The notes under the pieces are model-generated. The model saw only the letters and a list, made by a program, of their open reading frames with translations, made no database searches and was not told where the DNA came from. The translations under genes and the position numbers were made by a program. Positions 14,766 through 26,902 of a DNA stretch of 64,000 nt are shown here, piece after piece. Numbering within the stretch: position 1 is the first letter of the stretch; each line of letters starts with the position of its first letter. This DNA is from Grammothele lineata (Eukaryota; Basidiomycota; Agaricomycetes; Polyporales; Polyporaceae), in assembly GCA_002150815.3 (NCBI GenBank), contig NDFF03000381.1, positions 496,001 through 560,000 on the forward strand, in the 5' to 3' direction.

Positions 14766-14944
14766 TCCGACGGATTGGGCGGTGATGAGGCCACGGATGG
14801 ACGTCGTACAGACGGTCGAACTTCTGAAACGGCTCCTTGTGCCGCGATGGCGACTCCGATTATGTAATCCGGTGTATCTGGCGTTAATGCTCAACGTGGG
14901 AAATGACGCGTGAAGTTTGGCTGCACGTAACTTGCAACTCGAAC
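14766..14944. promoter_or_regulatory. bidirectional promoter between SPT20 and HGH1
   Basis: Only 179 bp separate the two start codons, so both promoters must share this space. No clear TATA box is visible. Confidence 0.55.
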
Positions 14945-16627
14945 ATGACGGACGCAGCGAACCTGCAAGAGGTACGAAGATATGGGTTCAGAATAAGAGC
15001 ATAAGCTGACTTGTGTCGTTGAAGCTCTTCCAGTTTCTGCGTGATAGAAACCCGCAAGTGCGCCAGATCGCACTCTCAAATCTTCTCACTCAGACGCCCA
15101 AAGGATCTCCCCATCGAGATCTCTTCTACTCGGGCCTGCGAGGTGGTGGTCTACAGCAAAAACAAGAAAATGATGTCATACGCGATATCAAGATTCTCTG
15201 TCGAGATCAACTAGTATGCTACTTAACCTTTTAGATACTGTTGTGGCTAATTTACCACCTCAGGCAACGGCACACGATGCTTTCAGGGCGCTCGTCAATT
15301 TGTCAGACAATTCCCTCCTCATGGGGTCGTTGAGTGAAATAACGTTCATGAAGTTCATTGTATCGTACATCATAGTACGTACAAAACCTTTGAGACCGCG
15401 TCATTGGCTAACTGGCTCCTTTCTCAGAACCATCAAGCGGTCCTCGCAGATCTCGCCTCCATGCTTCTCTCAAACATTACTGCATCCTCGGGTGCCTGCT
15501 CTGCGCTGCTGTCGCTCAGTATTTCGGTGCTCCCGGACCCCAAGTCACCTACCGGCGTGTTTCCAGTAGACTCTCGCTCGGGGACTTGTCCAGCGCCAGT
15601 ACCATACCCAACAGCTGAGCCAAAGGAGGTACCTGCCCTTCCGCTCCTTGTCGATGTATTCGTCAAGGCTGCGCGCGTCAAAGAAGACGAAGATAGGGAC
15701 AAGCGGCCATTCAGAGGAGATCTTCACTTCCTCGCGAGTGTCTTCGCAAACTTGACCACGGTGCGACCCGGCGAACTGTCCGTCCCTAGCATTCGCTGAT
15801 GGTACCGATTTAAAATAGGTTCCTGCAGGAAGGGCATTCTTCCTTACACCGCGATCGTCCGATCCATTCAAGGATGGAGTGGACCTGGAATATCCTGTCT
15901 CACAGCTGCTCGCTTTCACTGAACACAAGGATGCGATCAGAAGAGGCGGTGTTGCCTCCGTAGTGAAGTAAGTGCATTGTCTGATTTGGGTCGGATGACA
16001 ATCTCAACCGTTGTTTTTTCAGAAATTGCGCATTCCAGGCATCCGCGCACAAGGCACTACTGTCGGACGATACGGAAATGGTCGCAGTTCCGCCCTCGAC
16101 AGTGGCTGCGCCCGGTATCAACATTCTTCCTTACGTCTTGCTCCCTCTTGCGGGCCCTGAGGAATTCGACTTGGAGGTGCGTCTTACAGCTGGACTAACT
16201 TGAAACGAAGGGTAACTGACGGATTCCGTCGCACACAGGACCAGGAAAAGCTGCCGTCTGCGCTGCAGTTCTTACCGCCAACAAAGAAGCGAGATTCGGA
16301 CCCCGCTATCCGGCTGACGCATATCGAGACGTTCCTCCTGCTGTGCACTACGCATTGGGGAAGGAACTATCTGCGTACACATGGCGTGTACGAGATCGTG
16401 CGGGCGATGCACGAGAACGAGGAAGTCGAGCGGGTACGTGACATCTTACTTCAAGGGGGTAGTCGCTGACGAATGGGCTCGGGTAGGTCGCGGAGCATGT
16501 CGAGCGGCTCGTGAACTTCTTGAAGCGTGACGAGGGCAAGGAAACAGTCAACGATGGCCAGGACTTGGAGAAGCTTCCGGGGCGCGATGAGGAAGACGAC
16601 GAAGATAGCAGGATAGAGGAGCTCTGA
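14945..16627 (+). CDS. HGH1: HGH1-family armadillo protein (eEF2 folding chaperone)
   Basis: HGH1/FAM203 proteins assist folding of translation elongation factor 2 in the cytosol. Eight exons (14945-14971, 15025-15213, 15264-15374, 15428-15760, 15819-15967, 16023-16176, 16239-16433, 16487-16627) encode 432 aa. Landmarks are VRQIALSNLL near the N-terminus, a CRDQL-ATAHDAFRALVNLS junction across an intron, LASMLLSNIT, FLASVFANLTT, and the C-terminal ILPYVLLPLAGPEEF and LRTHGVYEIVRAMHE blocks. The helical ARM-like repeats and the acidic C-terminal tail fit the family. Introns are 50-62 nt. An apparent 21-nt intron at 15214 was rejected in favour of a 50-nt one that restores the conserved block. 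Confidence 0.9.
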
Positions 16628-16926
16628 AACCTAGGCGTGCTATGTTCGAAGGCATATGTATCTCTATGCTCGCGTAACCTGTACCTCCTACGAATGTTAC
16701 GAATGTTGTATTGCTAGTTGTGCATATTGCTACAAGACTGTACAGCTGGAAACTTTGTTGTAACGATGAGAACTCGATAGCGTAAGGCAATTATCGCGGA
16801 CAATATTTCGTAGGACTATGAACAGATACTAGCATAGAGAACAATCAGTCCCTGACTACGTCAGGCGTAAAGCGTACCATAATGATAGAGGCAGGAATGA
16901 TACAGATGAGTCAGGCGTCAAGTCGT

Positions 16927-19900
16927 TCAATAATCATCCATGGGAAAGTCCAGTTGTGGGCTACCAGGCCGAGAAGGACCGTCGCTAAGCAGCCAGCCGT
17001 AAGAATCGGAGCTTTCCTTCCTCTTGATAGGGGATAGTTGACGTGTAGTAGCCCTTGAAGCCTTCTTCTTAGGTTGGCTGTGACGTGGATCTACCTCGTC
17101 ATCCGTTGAATCGGTTGAATACTCTGCACGCAAATCAGGAAGCCAGGGAGGCTCCACTACTTTGGAGGTCGACCTATATAGAGTGCCATAAAGAATGTCA
17201 GCAATAGTGGGATATGATCGTGTGATATAGCTCGTACCCCACTTTGCTCAGCTGTCGACGCTCTCGCGCAAGCTCGAGAGGCGTCTTCTTGGACTTCGAG
17301 GCCTGCGGCACTACCGAATTCGAGACAATATCAGGTCGGGACTTCATCTTCGCACGGGGCGTCGCATCGTCGGGCGGAGATTTCGAGGACCGTGCGTCGG
17401 CGGCATCCCTGCGACTCCGAGATGGTCCGGGTAGCGAGGATGGAGGCGGTTCGACGTCCGAGGGTGCTCCCTCTGTATCAGCCTGCACACTGGACATCGA
17501 CCCCGTTCGCAGTTTCCTGGCACGCGGGCGAGGCATGACTTTAGGCTTTGGTGTCATCTCCGCGACTGAAGAGCGAACCGTCTCGTCCTTGCCCTTCGAC
17601 GCCGCCAGCGCGCGCCTGGTCTGCCTCCGCTGCTTCGACGGACTCGCCGCATCCGAGTCGCCTGTGTCGCTGCTAAGCTCGATCACAATACTGCCAGGAG
17701 CGGGACCAAGATGCCTGCTCGTCGTCCGAGCCACTGGCGCGCTAACTTTCCGCACGGTAACGGCCGGTGGGGGCGAAGATGCGCGGTCGGTCGACTCGAC
17801 GTCCGTCTGCGCGCCATGCACCTTCGTCCGTGGGCGGGGACGGGGTTTAGCCTTGGGAGGAGGCAGTCGCTCTACCGTCTTGACTTCTGCTTCCACCTGT
17901 GCGGCCTTGATCGCCTCCAAGTCCAACCGCTCCTCGATCTCGAGTTCCTTCCGACGAGCTTCCGCACGGGCCTTGAAGAACTGGTCCACTGTTCCCAGAG
18001 GCCCATCATCGCTGCCCTTGGTTTCACCTTCGCCTTCATCTGCTGGGAACATCGCGACCCCATACTCCACACTCTCGCGTAGAGTCGCGATTGCTGCTGA
18101 TCGTGGTAGTCCAAGGTCCTCCGCAATGAGCCGCACAGCTGTCTCTGGTACAAGGACGAGCTCGATGAAACCTGCTGGCGAAAATGGAAGGGTTCCATCT
18201 GGATGGAAGTCTGCTGGGGGGAACAAGTCGCACAGGGTCTGGTGGATGATAACGTAGCCAAGCTCGCCATAGCTACATACACGGGTCAATATATGCGCTC
18301 AGACACGGCAGACAGGAGATGACACTTACTATCCAGGTTGAGTCTTGCTGAAGTGTTGGAACTGGCCCCGCACTCCAGCGGCTTGTCGCGAACCCTGCAG
18401 CCGGACGTTCTTGACCGCCTCCTGCCAAAACTCGTTGTCTTTGCGCGGTCGTTTACAACTTCCGTTTAAACTCCGGCTTTCAACGTGAGGGGCGAATTCC
18501 TCATCTACGTCGTCTGCTATGGCTTGGAGATCGCTCTTGAGACACGCGATCCTCCTAGGGACCTGACTGAAATCGATCTTCGTTGGCCAGCCTTTTCGGC
18601 GTGCGCGTGGTATCCAGTCGCGCTCGAATCTGTGCCGCTGGCAAACGCCTGAAAACGCCGCCAGCGGGGCATGCAACCCCAGAGGATTCGTGAGACGGTC
18701 GTCTGGCCTTGATATGCGCTTGGCGTCGGATATCAGAGTGAGAAGGATAGGGGTCGGCTCATCGGGCAGAGGTTCATCGCACCACGGGCAGAGCGTCTTG
18801 GGGTCAACAGATGGGTCCAAGAACACTGAAGATACGGCAATAATCAACAAACTGGGAGGTCCCGCGTGAAGGTCTACTTACTCTCATCATCAGAGTCCGA
18901 TCCAGCATCGAGTCTGAAGGACTCAGAGACTTTCCGGCGCTTCTTCCTGCAACCGCTGCTTGACCCCTCGACTTCGCCATCCGGTGAACTTCGTTTGGCG
19001 TTCGGCGAGGATTTGGTGATGCTGGCCAAGACTTGAGTGCTCATGGGGAAAGGTCGTATAGTTGGTCGCGGCCCCTCGTCATCTGAGGACGACACAACCA
19101 CTCGCCGGGTACGCTTGCCGTCAGCCTCAGAATCACGTTGAAATGATGGAGAAGACAGAGGGGATATGACAGGAAATGTGCTGGGACAGCCATCCCGGGA
19201 AGGGTGGGAAGGGGACGAGAGAGGGGAGAGGTCTCCTATAGGATCTGCCCGTATTTTGCCCTTGCCATTGATTGTCATGCCATTCGATGGTTTGCTCACG
19301 GGTGGACTACTCGGGCGGTAGGACGGCGAAGACAAGGGGGACAAGATAGGAAACGTGTCGACCTTGGTTAGGGTCTTACACTTCGCCTTGACGTCGCTCT
19401 CGACCTTGCCTTTGATCTTCGCTCTCGGGCGGGGCATCAGCTCGGTCAAATCATCCGAGCTGGAATCCGATATAGTGAGCGGGGTAATACCCCGCTTCGG
19501 AAGTTCCAAGACCGTTTGAGAACGAGACACAGACTGCGTAGGCGGCTTCTCTTCTTGGGAGGAGCGCGCTGCTAGATCGGGGACAGTCTGTGACTTGCCC
19601 AGGCTGCTTCTCGCACCTTTATTGACAGGACGGGGAACAGGTCTGGAGGGTCTGGGGGTCTTGTCGAGGTCTTTGGTAGCCTCTTCCTTCTTGCGTTCAT
19701 CTCTCCCAATGGGTGTTGGGGATCGGCGAGGGCGTGAACGATTCGGGCTACGCTCACGGAGGGGCATCTTCTTGGAGGACGAGGAGGAAGCGGCGGAGCT
19801 CTTCTTCGGGATCTTCATCTGTTTGTAGTCGGGTGCCTTGTATTCCGGAAGACCCTGATGGCGGTCTATGACAAGAGCGGTCTGAGACGTACCCCGAGGC

Positions 19901-20226
19901 TTGGACGGCCTCTTGGGCTTCTCAGGATCCACGGACCCGTGACGCGATGACCCCGACAGGAAGTCGATTTCATCGCCGCTGCTCTCGGCGCCATCGTCGT
20001 CGTCGAACTCGATGAGCGTGCCGGTCGTTGGTCTTGAGGCTGATGGCTTGGAGAGATAGCGAGGAGCAGACGGCGCACGAGGGCGGGCCCTGGTGGTCCT
20101 AGCAAAGTCGGTGCCGAAGTCCTCGAACGCCTGAGAGGCGAGGGGTTGTGATAGTCGGGTAACCGGGGAGGCGTCCGTATCTAGAGTGGTGCCGCGGTTC
20201 TTCAGCTGCTGCCGATAACCCTCCAT
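16927..20226 (-). CDS. RTC4-like domain protein
   Basis: Four exons (20226-18882, 18825-18330, 18272-17238, 17173-16927) encode 1040 aa. Residues 1-450 are Ser/Pro/Lys-rich and disordered. The RTC4-like domain runs from about residue 455 to 700. It starts with a CPWC motif (Cys 461 and 464), contains CQRHRFE, and ends with GYVIIHQTLCDLF and FSPAGFIELVLVPE. Yeast RTC4 affects telomere capping; the function of the long basidiomycete versions is unknown. The C-terminus is again disordered, basic and Ser-rich, ending in an acidic PMDDY. Many SP/TP and KR clusters suggest a nuclear, phospho-regulated protein (inference). Introns are 56, 57 and 64 nt and phases agree throughout. Confidence 0.85.
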
Positions 20227-20640
20227 AAGTGCCGGACATAGACGTTCTTTGTGTGCCCCAAGAAGACAAGCTTAGCGTGTGACGGTGGTAGAAAGGAGAC
20301 AAGGGTAAAAGCAAGAGGATTGGCGAGTGTCGCAGACGATCACGACCGCCGGATGTGCGGAACGCCCTGAAGCGCCCATAGAACGCGCCCTTGTCACTGT
20401 CACGCTCGCGTTCTGTCACACTGAGCAAGGCGCCATGCCGGCGCTCCTTCGTCAGCAGCGTCACGCCGGCGGCCCACTTACCGTGCCCGGACCTCCACCT
20501 CCCAAGCTTGAAGGCGACGCTAACCACAGGTCTAGGCATGCTAGGTATTTAACCTTACAACGCCAGCGTATAGCTGGCTCTCGTACCGACCTGCCCCAGG
20601 GAGTTCTATCGTATCGATGTTCCCACCAGCTGACACCACG
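20227..20640. promoter_or_regulatory. divergent promoter region, RTC4-like gene and F-box gene
   Basis: 414 bp between head-to-head starts. No TATA box or other firm element was identified. Confidence 0.45.
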
Positions 20641-22939
20641 ATGGATCGACTGATTCAAGGTCATGCCAACTCACCGACACAGGGCTTCCTCGGCCTCCCC
20701 GACGAACTTCTACTCCAGGTGATATACTATCTGTCACTCTCAGATGTAATGCTCGTCCGGAAGGTATTCTTCTTGTCGGAAAGCGCTGAGAGAGGGACGA
20801 CTGACGTCTCACGGTAGACATGCAAGCGGCTCTCTTCCTTGACGCAAGATCGTCACCATTGGTTGCAAATACTGCAAGACCAGAGTCGACTTTTACCTCT
20901 TCCGACGCATCTCAGTCACCCCTCTTCCTGGACTGGTTTATCTTCAAGCAATATCGAAACCATTGTCCGGCAGTTGCACGCCGTCGATCGTACCTGGCTT
21001 CTCCCTCGCTCGCAATACTTCATTCCAGGTCATGGTCCATCCTGCACCTTAGACCCTGCGTACGAGAACGACGATGGTGCGCGGACGATCTACTCAATAG
21101 AAATATTTCTCGATCGCTGGTTGGTTTGTATATACCTGGAGAAAATGGTCGAAATATGGGATCTGGATTCAGCCATCCGGCAACCTCACGAGCCTGTCTT
21201 GTGCACGAGTTACCACATTACGGGGTCAGGATCCTTCACTTCCGCAATCACATTTCTCAATGAGACAGACGGCACGCTCACCGTTGCTGTCTCATGGTAC
21301 TAGTTTCGCGGACTTATCGTCCTTCGATCGATTATGCTGATCCTCCATCTCATAGTCACGAGCGGTGCCACGTCATGCAAGCTCATCTGCATGCTTCCTG
21401 CGCAATATTCTCAATTGAGAAGGATAAGGAGAAGGCAGTACGACTTCGTACCATTGCCACGATCGCCTTCGCGTCGCCAATTTTCTCGCTGCGCGCTGTG
21501 GATCCGAATCAATCCCTCCTATTGCTCGGACTTCCCTCGTCGTTCCAATTGTTCAATTGGGAGACGCGGCAACGAACGGTTGTGAACATGGTCTCTGAAG
21601 AAGAGGAAGAGCTGGTGAGCTTGACATCCTACCTTGTTTTCATGCCTTGACATCTGCCCCTTATCAGTGGAATGGCGTTGTAGGGGCTCGGTTCCTCACT
21701 GAACGGCATATTCTGATTCTCAAGGCTCATTCATTGGAGATCTGTACTTTGCTCAACAGCCCCCAATTATCCATGCAAGTTCCAGTGGCCGGGACGCCGC
21801 ATGGGACCGTCCTGAGTGCCCTCTTTCAATCCACCACTCACAAGTCGAAGAAGTCGTTTCTGGCTCAGGCGCATAAATCGCAACAACCCCCACTTCGAGA
21901 TTTGAAATCCAAGTCAAAGGGGATCGAATCAGACGATTCCGGACCGTCGACTTCCGAATCCGGTGACGAAGCCCTTCCCTCACCTCTGCCAGCACCAACA
22001 CAAATGTCTGCCGTGGTCCACACACATTTCTTCCCGAGTACGACATTCCGCGGCGTTTCGTTCGCTCGGCCCCAAATTAGTACCCCGCTTCGATGTGACG
22101 ATGAGTCGAGGTCCAATAATGAAACCGCAGAACCCAGCCGGATCTCCTTGTCGTTCCTCGCTTACGACGTCCTTCGCGGACTCTTCCATTGCCAGGTTGT
22201 AGTGACTATTCCTGCACCGACCAATCCCAATGCGCCGCACGAAGCGTCACCACCACTCGATGTAGACGTAAAGCTCCTATCTGCACATAACATGGCCGCC
22301 CCGATCGCCCCTGGTACACAAGGTCCGGACGTGGCTAGCTCGCGAAGTGGCTTCTCGCACGGCGCTCGGGGCTTCGTTTCTGCATGCGCGCTAGGACCGA
22401 CAGGGTGCCGTGGCGTCTGGGTAGAACGCAGGCGAGGTGCCGTCCGACGTGTGGTGTATGGATTTGCTGCGCCGTACGTACGAAACGACGCTCTCGACGA
22501 AGAAGGGTCCGGCGCGGAAGCAATGCAAGACGCGCGGGATCCCAGGGAGGGGTTTCAACCTGGAACGGCGATCTCTGTGACGAACTCTGAATTGGACACG
22601 GAGCCTGCACACTCAAACTGGATGGCGCATGCTCCTCGTGCGATGGATGGGAAGGAGGTGTACGAGGTGAACTCATACGATCTGCGAGGTGGGTTTTTTG
22701 TTTACCGAGAGCACAGCATGTGCGCTCGTCCAATACGATTTGATGGCTGACGACCGACGACCGGGGGCGCAGACGACATTACCCACATCACGTTCTCCGA
22801 GAACACAGGGGTCATTGCGTTGGGTACACGCAAAGGAGATATCCGGGTACTCGGCCGATCGGCTAAGGTTCCGATCGGAGTCGCGAGTGGGTCTCATGCG
22901 CGCTACGAACAAGGTCGGAGGGAGGACGAGTCGCCGTAG
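20641..22939 (+). CDS. F-box protein with a long uncharacterised beta-rich C-terminus
   Basis: Exons 20641-20763, 20818-21296, 21356-21614, 21668-22688 and 22773-22939 encode 682 aa; an in-frame ATG at 20617 would add eight residues. The N-terminus is a clear F-box (LGLPDELLLQVIYYLSLSDV then TCKRLSSL across an intron), so it probably recruits substrates to an SCF ubiquitin ligase. The remainder contains repeated short beta-strand patterns resembling a degenerate WD/propeller fold, such as WLVCIYLEKMVEIWDLD and GVIALGTRKGDIRVLGR near the C-terminus. A Ser/Asp-rich linker interrupts it around residues 370-400. The last intron (84 nt) is the least certain. The substrate is unknown. Confidence 0.8.
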
Positions 22940-23282
22940 AGTGGAGAGAAGGACACTACAAGACATCCCGGCAGATGGCTTGTGTCAACTGTTATCGATT
23001 TGCTTGCCCTATATGGTCTGCCGCCGGCCTCTATACGCGCGTAGGCGATGCGAGCTCCTCCCGGCGTCTTGCTCCACTCCCTTCTCCGAGGCCCATGCCG
23101 GCAAGAGGCGTTCTCTTGGACGTCTATCAGCCCACTTTCGTCGCTCGACAGCTGACCCCATGAGGTCATGGATCCAACCTCGGTGCTCTCCTATGCTTCG
23201 GGGTACATCTTGTGTCCTCGCACTCGAGGGTGGTCCAAAAATAGACTCATTCAGACGCAGCGTCCACTGAACCTTAGCAGAG

Positions 23283-23289
23283 TATAAAA
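23283..23289 (+). promoter_or_regulatory. TATA box of the dienelactone hydrolase gene
   Basis: TATAAAA lies 104 bp upstream of the ATG at 23393. It is followed by a C/T-rich leader, a typical strong fungal core promoter. Confidence 0.6.
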
Positions 23290-23392
23290 CACGGTCCACT
23301 TCTGAGTCTCAGTTGCACCAACAGCTCTCGCTCTTCCTCCACATCCACCGCCAACTCACCTTTTACGCACCACACACCTCTCTATAAACAAA

Positions 23393-24392
23393 ATGTCTGG
23401 CCCCATGTGCGATGACTGCTTCAAGGGTAAGTAGAAGCAGTGCCGCCGATCCTATTTGGTTTCGAGCTAATAGGATTTACCCTTTTCACATAGGTGTTAC
23501 CCACGAGGGCGAGGCTGTCGGTTCGTGGCGCTTTTCTTCCCACTCTGAGCGAGCCCGTGCCTAAACTGTCTTTCTCATCCAGGCAAGATCGAGAAGATCG
23601 CCGGCGTCGAGTGCTACGTTGCCACCCCCGAGGGCGAGTACCAGAAGGACCATGTTATCCTCTACCTCTCGGACGTTCTCGGCATCCCTCTCATCAACGC
23701 TAAGGTATGTGATACCCACCGACCCGCCCGAACTCGGCTCACAGTATGGCCGCCCCCTATACAGCTGCTTTGCGACGACTTCGCGCGCAACGGCTACAAG
23801 ACGGTCATGCCCGACCTCTTCAACGGCGACCCGCTTCCCGTGGACTTCATGAACCGCACCGACATCGACGTCCACGGCTGGATGGCGCGCCACACCCCCG
23901 AAACCTGGAAGCCCAATGTCGACGCTGTCGTCGCCGCCCTCAAGGCCGACGGTGTCACCTGGCTCGGCACCAGCGCGTACTGCTTCGGTGCGCCCGGCGC
24001 GTGGTACCTCGCGCTCAAGGGCGAGTCGAAGGTCACCGTCGTCTCGCACCCCTCGCGTCTGCGCATCCCCGAGGACCTCCAGGAGTTCTGCGACGCCGCG
24101 AAGACCCCGATCCTCATCAACTCGTGCGAGAACGACCCCATGTTCACGCCCGAGGCGCAGGTGAAGGCGGACGAGATCTTCGGCAATGGCAAGTTCGCTC
24201 TTGAGTACAAGCGCACATACTGGGAGGGTTGCACGCACGGCTTCGCGGTCCGTGGTGACCTCGTGAGTGATATCAGGACCTGCGCGTTGCAGCTGTGTCT
24301 AACCTCGACTTCCACAGAGCGACCCCAAGGTCAAGGCCGGCAAGGAGGGCTCGTTCGAGGCTGCCGTCAAGTTCTTCAACAAGTACAAGTAA
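23393..24392 (+). CDS. dienelactone hydrolase family protein
   Basis: Alpha/beta-hydrolase of about the usual family length: exons 23393-23426, 23494-23520, 23583-23704, 23765-24262 and 24318-24392 encode 251 aa. The nucleophile is Cys 134 in the AYCFGAPG elbow; the likely acid is Asp 185 (CENDPMF) and the base His 219 (GCTHGF), the Cys-Asp-His triad of carboxymethylenebutenolidase-type enzymes. Family members hydrolyse dienelactones from aromatic catabolism, but many fungal paralogues act on unknown esters, so the substrate is not assigned. The N-terminal CDDCFKG motif is typical of fungal members. A TATA box and a C-ending codon bias suggest strong expression. No signal peptide is seen, so it should be cytosolic. 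Confidence 0.92.
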
Positions 24393-24543
24393 GAAGCGGG
24401 TCTTCCATGATGCATGAACTCTTGTAGCACTATCCGCGTTGTACGAAAATGGAGAAATCATATCTGTTGTACACGGTCTCCACACACACAACCCATTTCG
24501 TCTGAAAAGTGGCCTGATTCCTCGCCTCCCTCGATTCCCTCTC

Positions 24544-24897
24544 CTAGTTCCATTGCGCGATGAGATATTGATTCCCGCTGTCCGGTGCGACGGCATACAC
24601 GCGGATCGTCAGCGCTTCATCGATGCCGTAACCCCTATTGTATGCGAGGAAGTCGACCACTTGCGATCCGTCCATTGTTGCCGGGGCGCCCTGCAGCGCG
24701 CCAAAATCTTCCTCGCCGACGACGATGCGGTACGCATACGGCTGATCGGTTAGGACGCGCGGGAAGACGACGCCATCGACGTACGCGCCGCCGCCCCGTT
24801 CGGTCCGGATCCAGTTCGGGGTGTAGTCGAAGTCGACCTTGCGGAGCGCCCACGCGAGGCAGAAGCAGAGCATGGTGGTGTCGGCGATGCCAGCCAT
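24544..24897 (-). CDS. small uncharacterised protein (117 aa)
   Basis: Single-exon frame of 117 aa starting MAGIADTT. It is ordered throughout, with no low complexity or membrane segment, and contains many beta-strand-like stretches, such as YAYRIVVGEEDFG and ALTIRVYAVAPD. Codon choice favours C/G in third positions, as in neighbouring genes. It is tail-to-tail with the dienelactone hydrolase gene, 151 bp apart. I do not recognise a family. The regular composition makes it a probable real gene rather than a chance frame. Confidence 0.65.
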   Translation of the reverse strand: MAGIADTTMLCFCLAWALRKVDFDYTPNWIRTERGGGAYVDGVVFPRVLTDQPYAYRIVVGEEDFGALQGAPATMDGSQVVDFLAYNRGYGIDEALTIRVYAVAPDSGNQYLIAQWN

Positions 24898-25271
24898 AGT
24901 AGGTTTGTGCTATGATGGATGGGATCCGAAGTGGCGGTGATGCACCTGGAATGGTATAATGAGTCGATGGATAAAGGCATACAGAAACTGAGTGCGCACG
25001 AAGGGGGTGGGTATGTGCAGCTATTGACTTGGAGCTTTCGGTGCTGCTGTGCCTCCCACAGTTAATATCGAAGCGCGAAAAGAGTTAAGACGAGGATATT
25101 GAGGTGTGTTGCTATTGATGTATGGAATGTTCTGCAACAAGGACGTCCAAAGGAAGCCAGGTCTGCGCATCTCGCTGCCCCTTAAGTCCCCCGGTCAATG
25201 TATCGCCCAAGTTGAGTACAATGCGCAGCCGGCAGACGGGGTGCGCATGAGTTGACGGTTACTTTCTCAGT
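24898..25271. other. intergenic region between the 117-aa gene and TPT1
   Basis: 374 bp holding the presumed promoter of the 117-aa gene and the 3' UTR of TPT1, both transcribed leftwards. No other feature is seen. Confidence 0.4.
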
Positions 25272-26475
25272 CTACAAAGTCGTAGTCTCGAGCCTCCCCG
25301 CTACATTCTGCACGTCCTCTTCAGCTACAAGGGGCGCTGCTTGTATGGCTTCGCCCTTCATATCCGCTCCCATCGTACCAGGCGCTCCCTTATTTGGCTG
25401 TGTCGATCCGTCTGCGGAGGTACTCGATGAGCTTTCCTGTTCTAGGGTTTGTTTTGAGATGCCTTCTGGCCCATCCCAGCCGAGAAGCGGTTTCCGATCG
25501 GCGGTTTCCACGCGTGAGAAGAACTCGGGCTTCAAAAATCCTTGCTCATCCCCCTCAGTGAGCACGACGCCATTGTCAGACAAATAGAACTTGATTCCGG
25601 CTTCTAACGCTTTCTGAACGTCTATGAAGACGAGGATTTGAGATGAATTGCGCATCCCTGCATGACAGCACGTTAGATACTTTGGAACGAACAAGGACCT
25701 GATCTGTTTACGCACCGCTGATCACACCAGAGCCAGGAACGCCCTGAGCGAGGTGAATATGGTTACGAGTCATCTTGCTCAAACCTTGTTGCTCTGACGG
25801 TGTAGACCTGGTTAGGCGGGTCAGGCGGGTCAAGCAAATGAACTGACCTATACTCTTCCATGCACGGTTTGTCGTCCCATGCACAGCGATGCCAGTCGGG
25901 ATAGAAGCATGTGACGTAATAGGATGAAGGTCTAATACTACAGTCTACCACCCAATGAGTAACCTAAGACTCGAGCGACGAGAGGTAGATGCCTACTTAC
26001 CTTGAGCGAATGGCCCTGGTTTGCACGTATCCATAAAACACCTTCGTCAGATGTGGGGTCTGCTTCAGACTGCAGGCTGTATCTGCCCTTCGCATCATCC
26101 CTGACGATCTGCTGCAAGGTTTCGAAGTTGAGATCGCGCATTTTCGGGAGCGCCAACTACTAGGGCGACATTTAGCACACACGACAGATATGCTCGGGTT
26201 GGAGTACTTACGAGGTCATCTACGCGAACGTAACCATCCGGGCGCATTGCAAGCCCTTCCGACTTGGACCCGTGCCTGAGAATCCAGGATAGGGTCTTCG
26301 AAACTCGAACTTCCTGTGAATCCTTCGGAAGCCCTCGCAATTTGCCACCACCACGGCCGCCTCTACCTGAGCGGCCACCACCCTCTGCATTCTTCTTGGA
26401 CTGTGGCTTGCGGTCTCTCTTCCCTTCGCTGCGTTGCACTTTCTCTTCCACTGATATCGGATCGCCAGAGGCCAT
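25272..26475 (-). CDS. TPT1: tRNA 2'-phosphotransferase TPT1/KptA
   Basis: Transfers the splice-junction 2'-phosphate of ligated tRNA to NAD+, the last step of fungal tRNA splicing. Five exons (26475-26212, 26156-26001, 25944-25848, 25784-25716, 25657-25272) encode 323 aa. Family landmarks are VSKTLSWILRHG, the GYVRVDDL helix, WIRANQGHS, the VHGTTNRAW segment, GLSKMTRNHIHLA and the ILVFIDVQKAL strand-helix. Together these give the Arg-His-Arg-Arg catalytic pattern of KptA/Tpt1. The N-terminal 50 residues are a basic Gly/Arg-rich extension and the last 80 are Ser/Ala-rich and dispensable-looking. All introns are 55-63 nt. The acceptor of intron 2 was chosen to keep phase 0 and continuity. Confidence 0.92.
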
Positions 26476-26902
26476 GTCAACTGGGGAGCAGCTGAGGGTA
26501 CGGAAGAAGCTGTGCTTTCTTGCTGCAGTAGAAAGTGAGAGGGCGCGTAGAGACAGGTTGAACGCAGGTTTGCAAGCTAGCGCGAGGACCAGTGGTGAAT
26601 ATTTGAATGTTTGACACTAAATAACAAGGCCTAGGCATCAGGCACGCGAGTCATTCAAGGAAAGCTTGTTAACGCCCCCGTATTGTTACGTAAGCACCTC
26701 AATACATATCGGTGACATGCTGCAGCATCCTCTCCGACACTACCTCCCCGCTCTACGCTGTTGCATCCCACCGTCTCCTCAGATACACCCATAGCACCCC
26801 CCAAGTGCTACTCTTTTCTCCTATGTAAGTTGTGTGAGCAATGTGGGCCTCATATCGCGGCGCTAACTATGACTCGTACAATGACAGACCTTTCTAGTAG
26901 CC
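26476..26902. promoter_or_regulatory. divergent promoter region, TPT1 and RING gene
   Basis: 427 bp between head-to-head starts. There is a possible 5' UTR intron of the RING gene (GTAAGT near 26825 to an AG before 26903), but no decisive element. Confidence 0.4.

Noticed and set aside
15214..15234. 21-nt intron in HGH1
   Set aside because: It is too short to splice; a 50-nt intron to 15263 restores the conserved CRDQL-ATAHDAF junction.
22689..23270. 193-codon plus-strand frame overlapping the end of the F-box gene
   Set aside because: It starts inside an intron of the F-box gene in a different frame, is Arg/Ser-rich and lacks motifs; the spliced C-terminus of the F-box gene is preferred.
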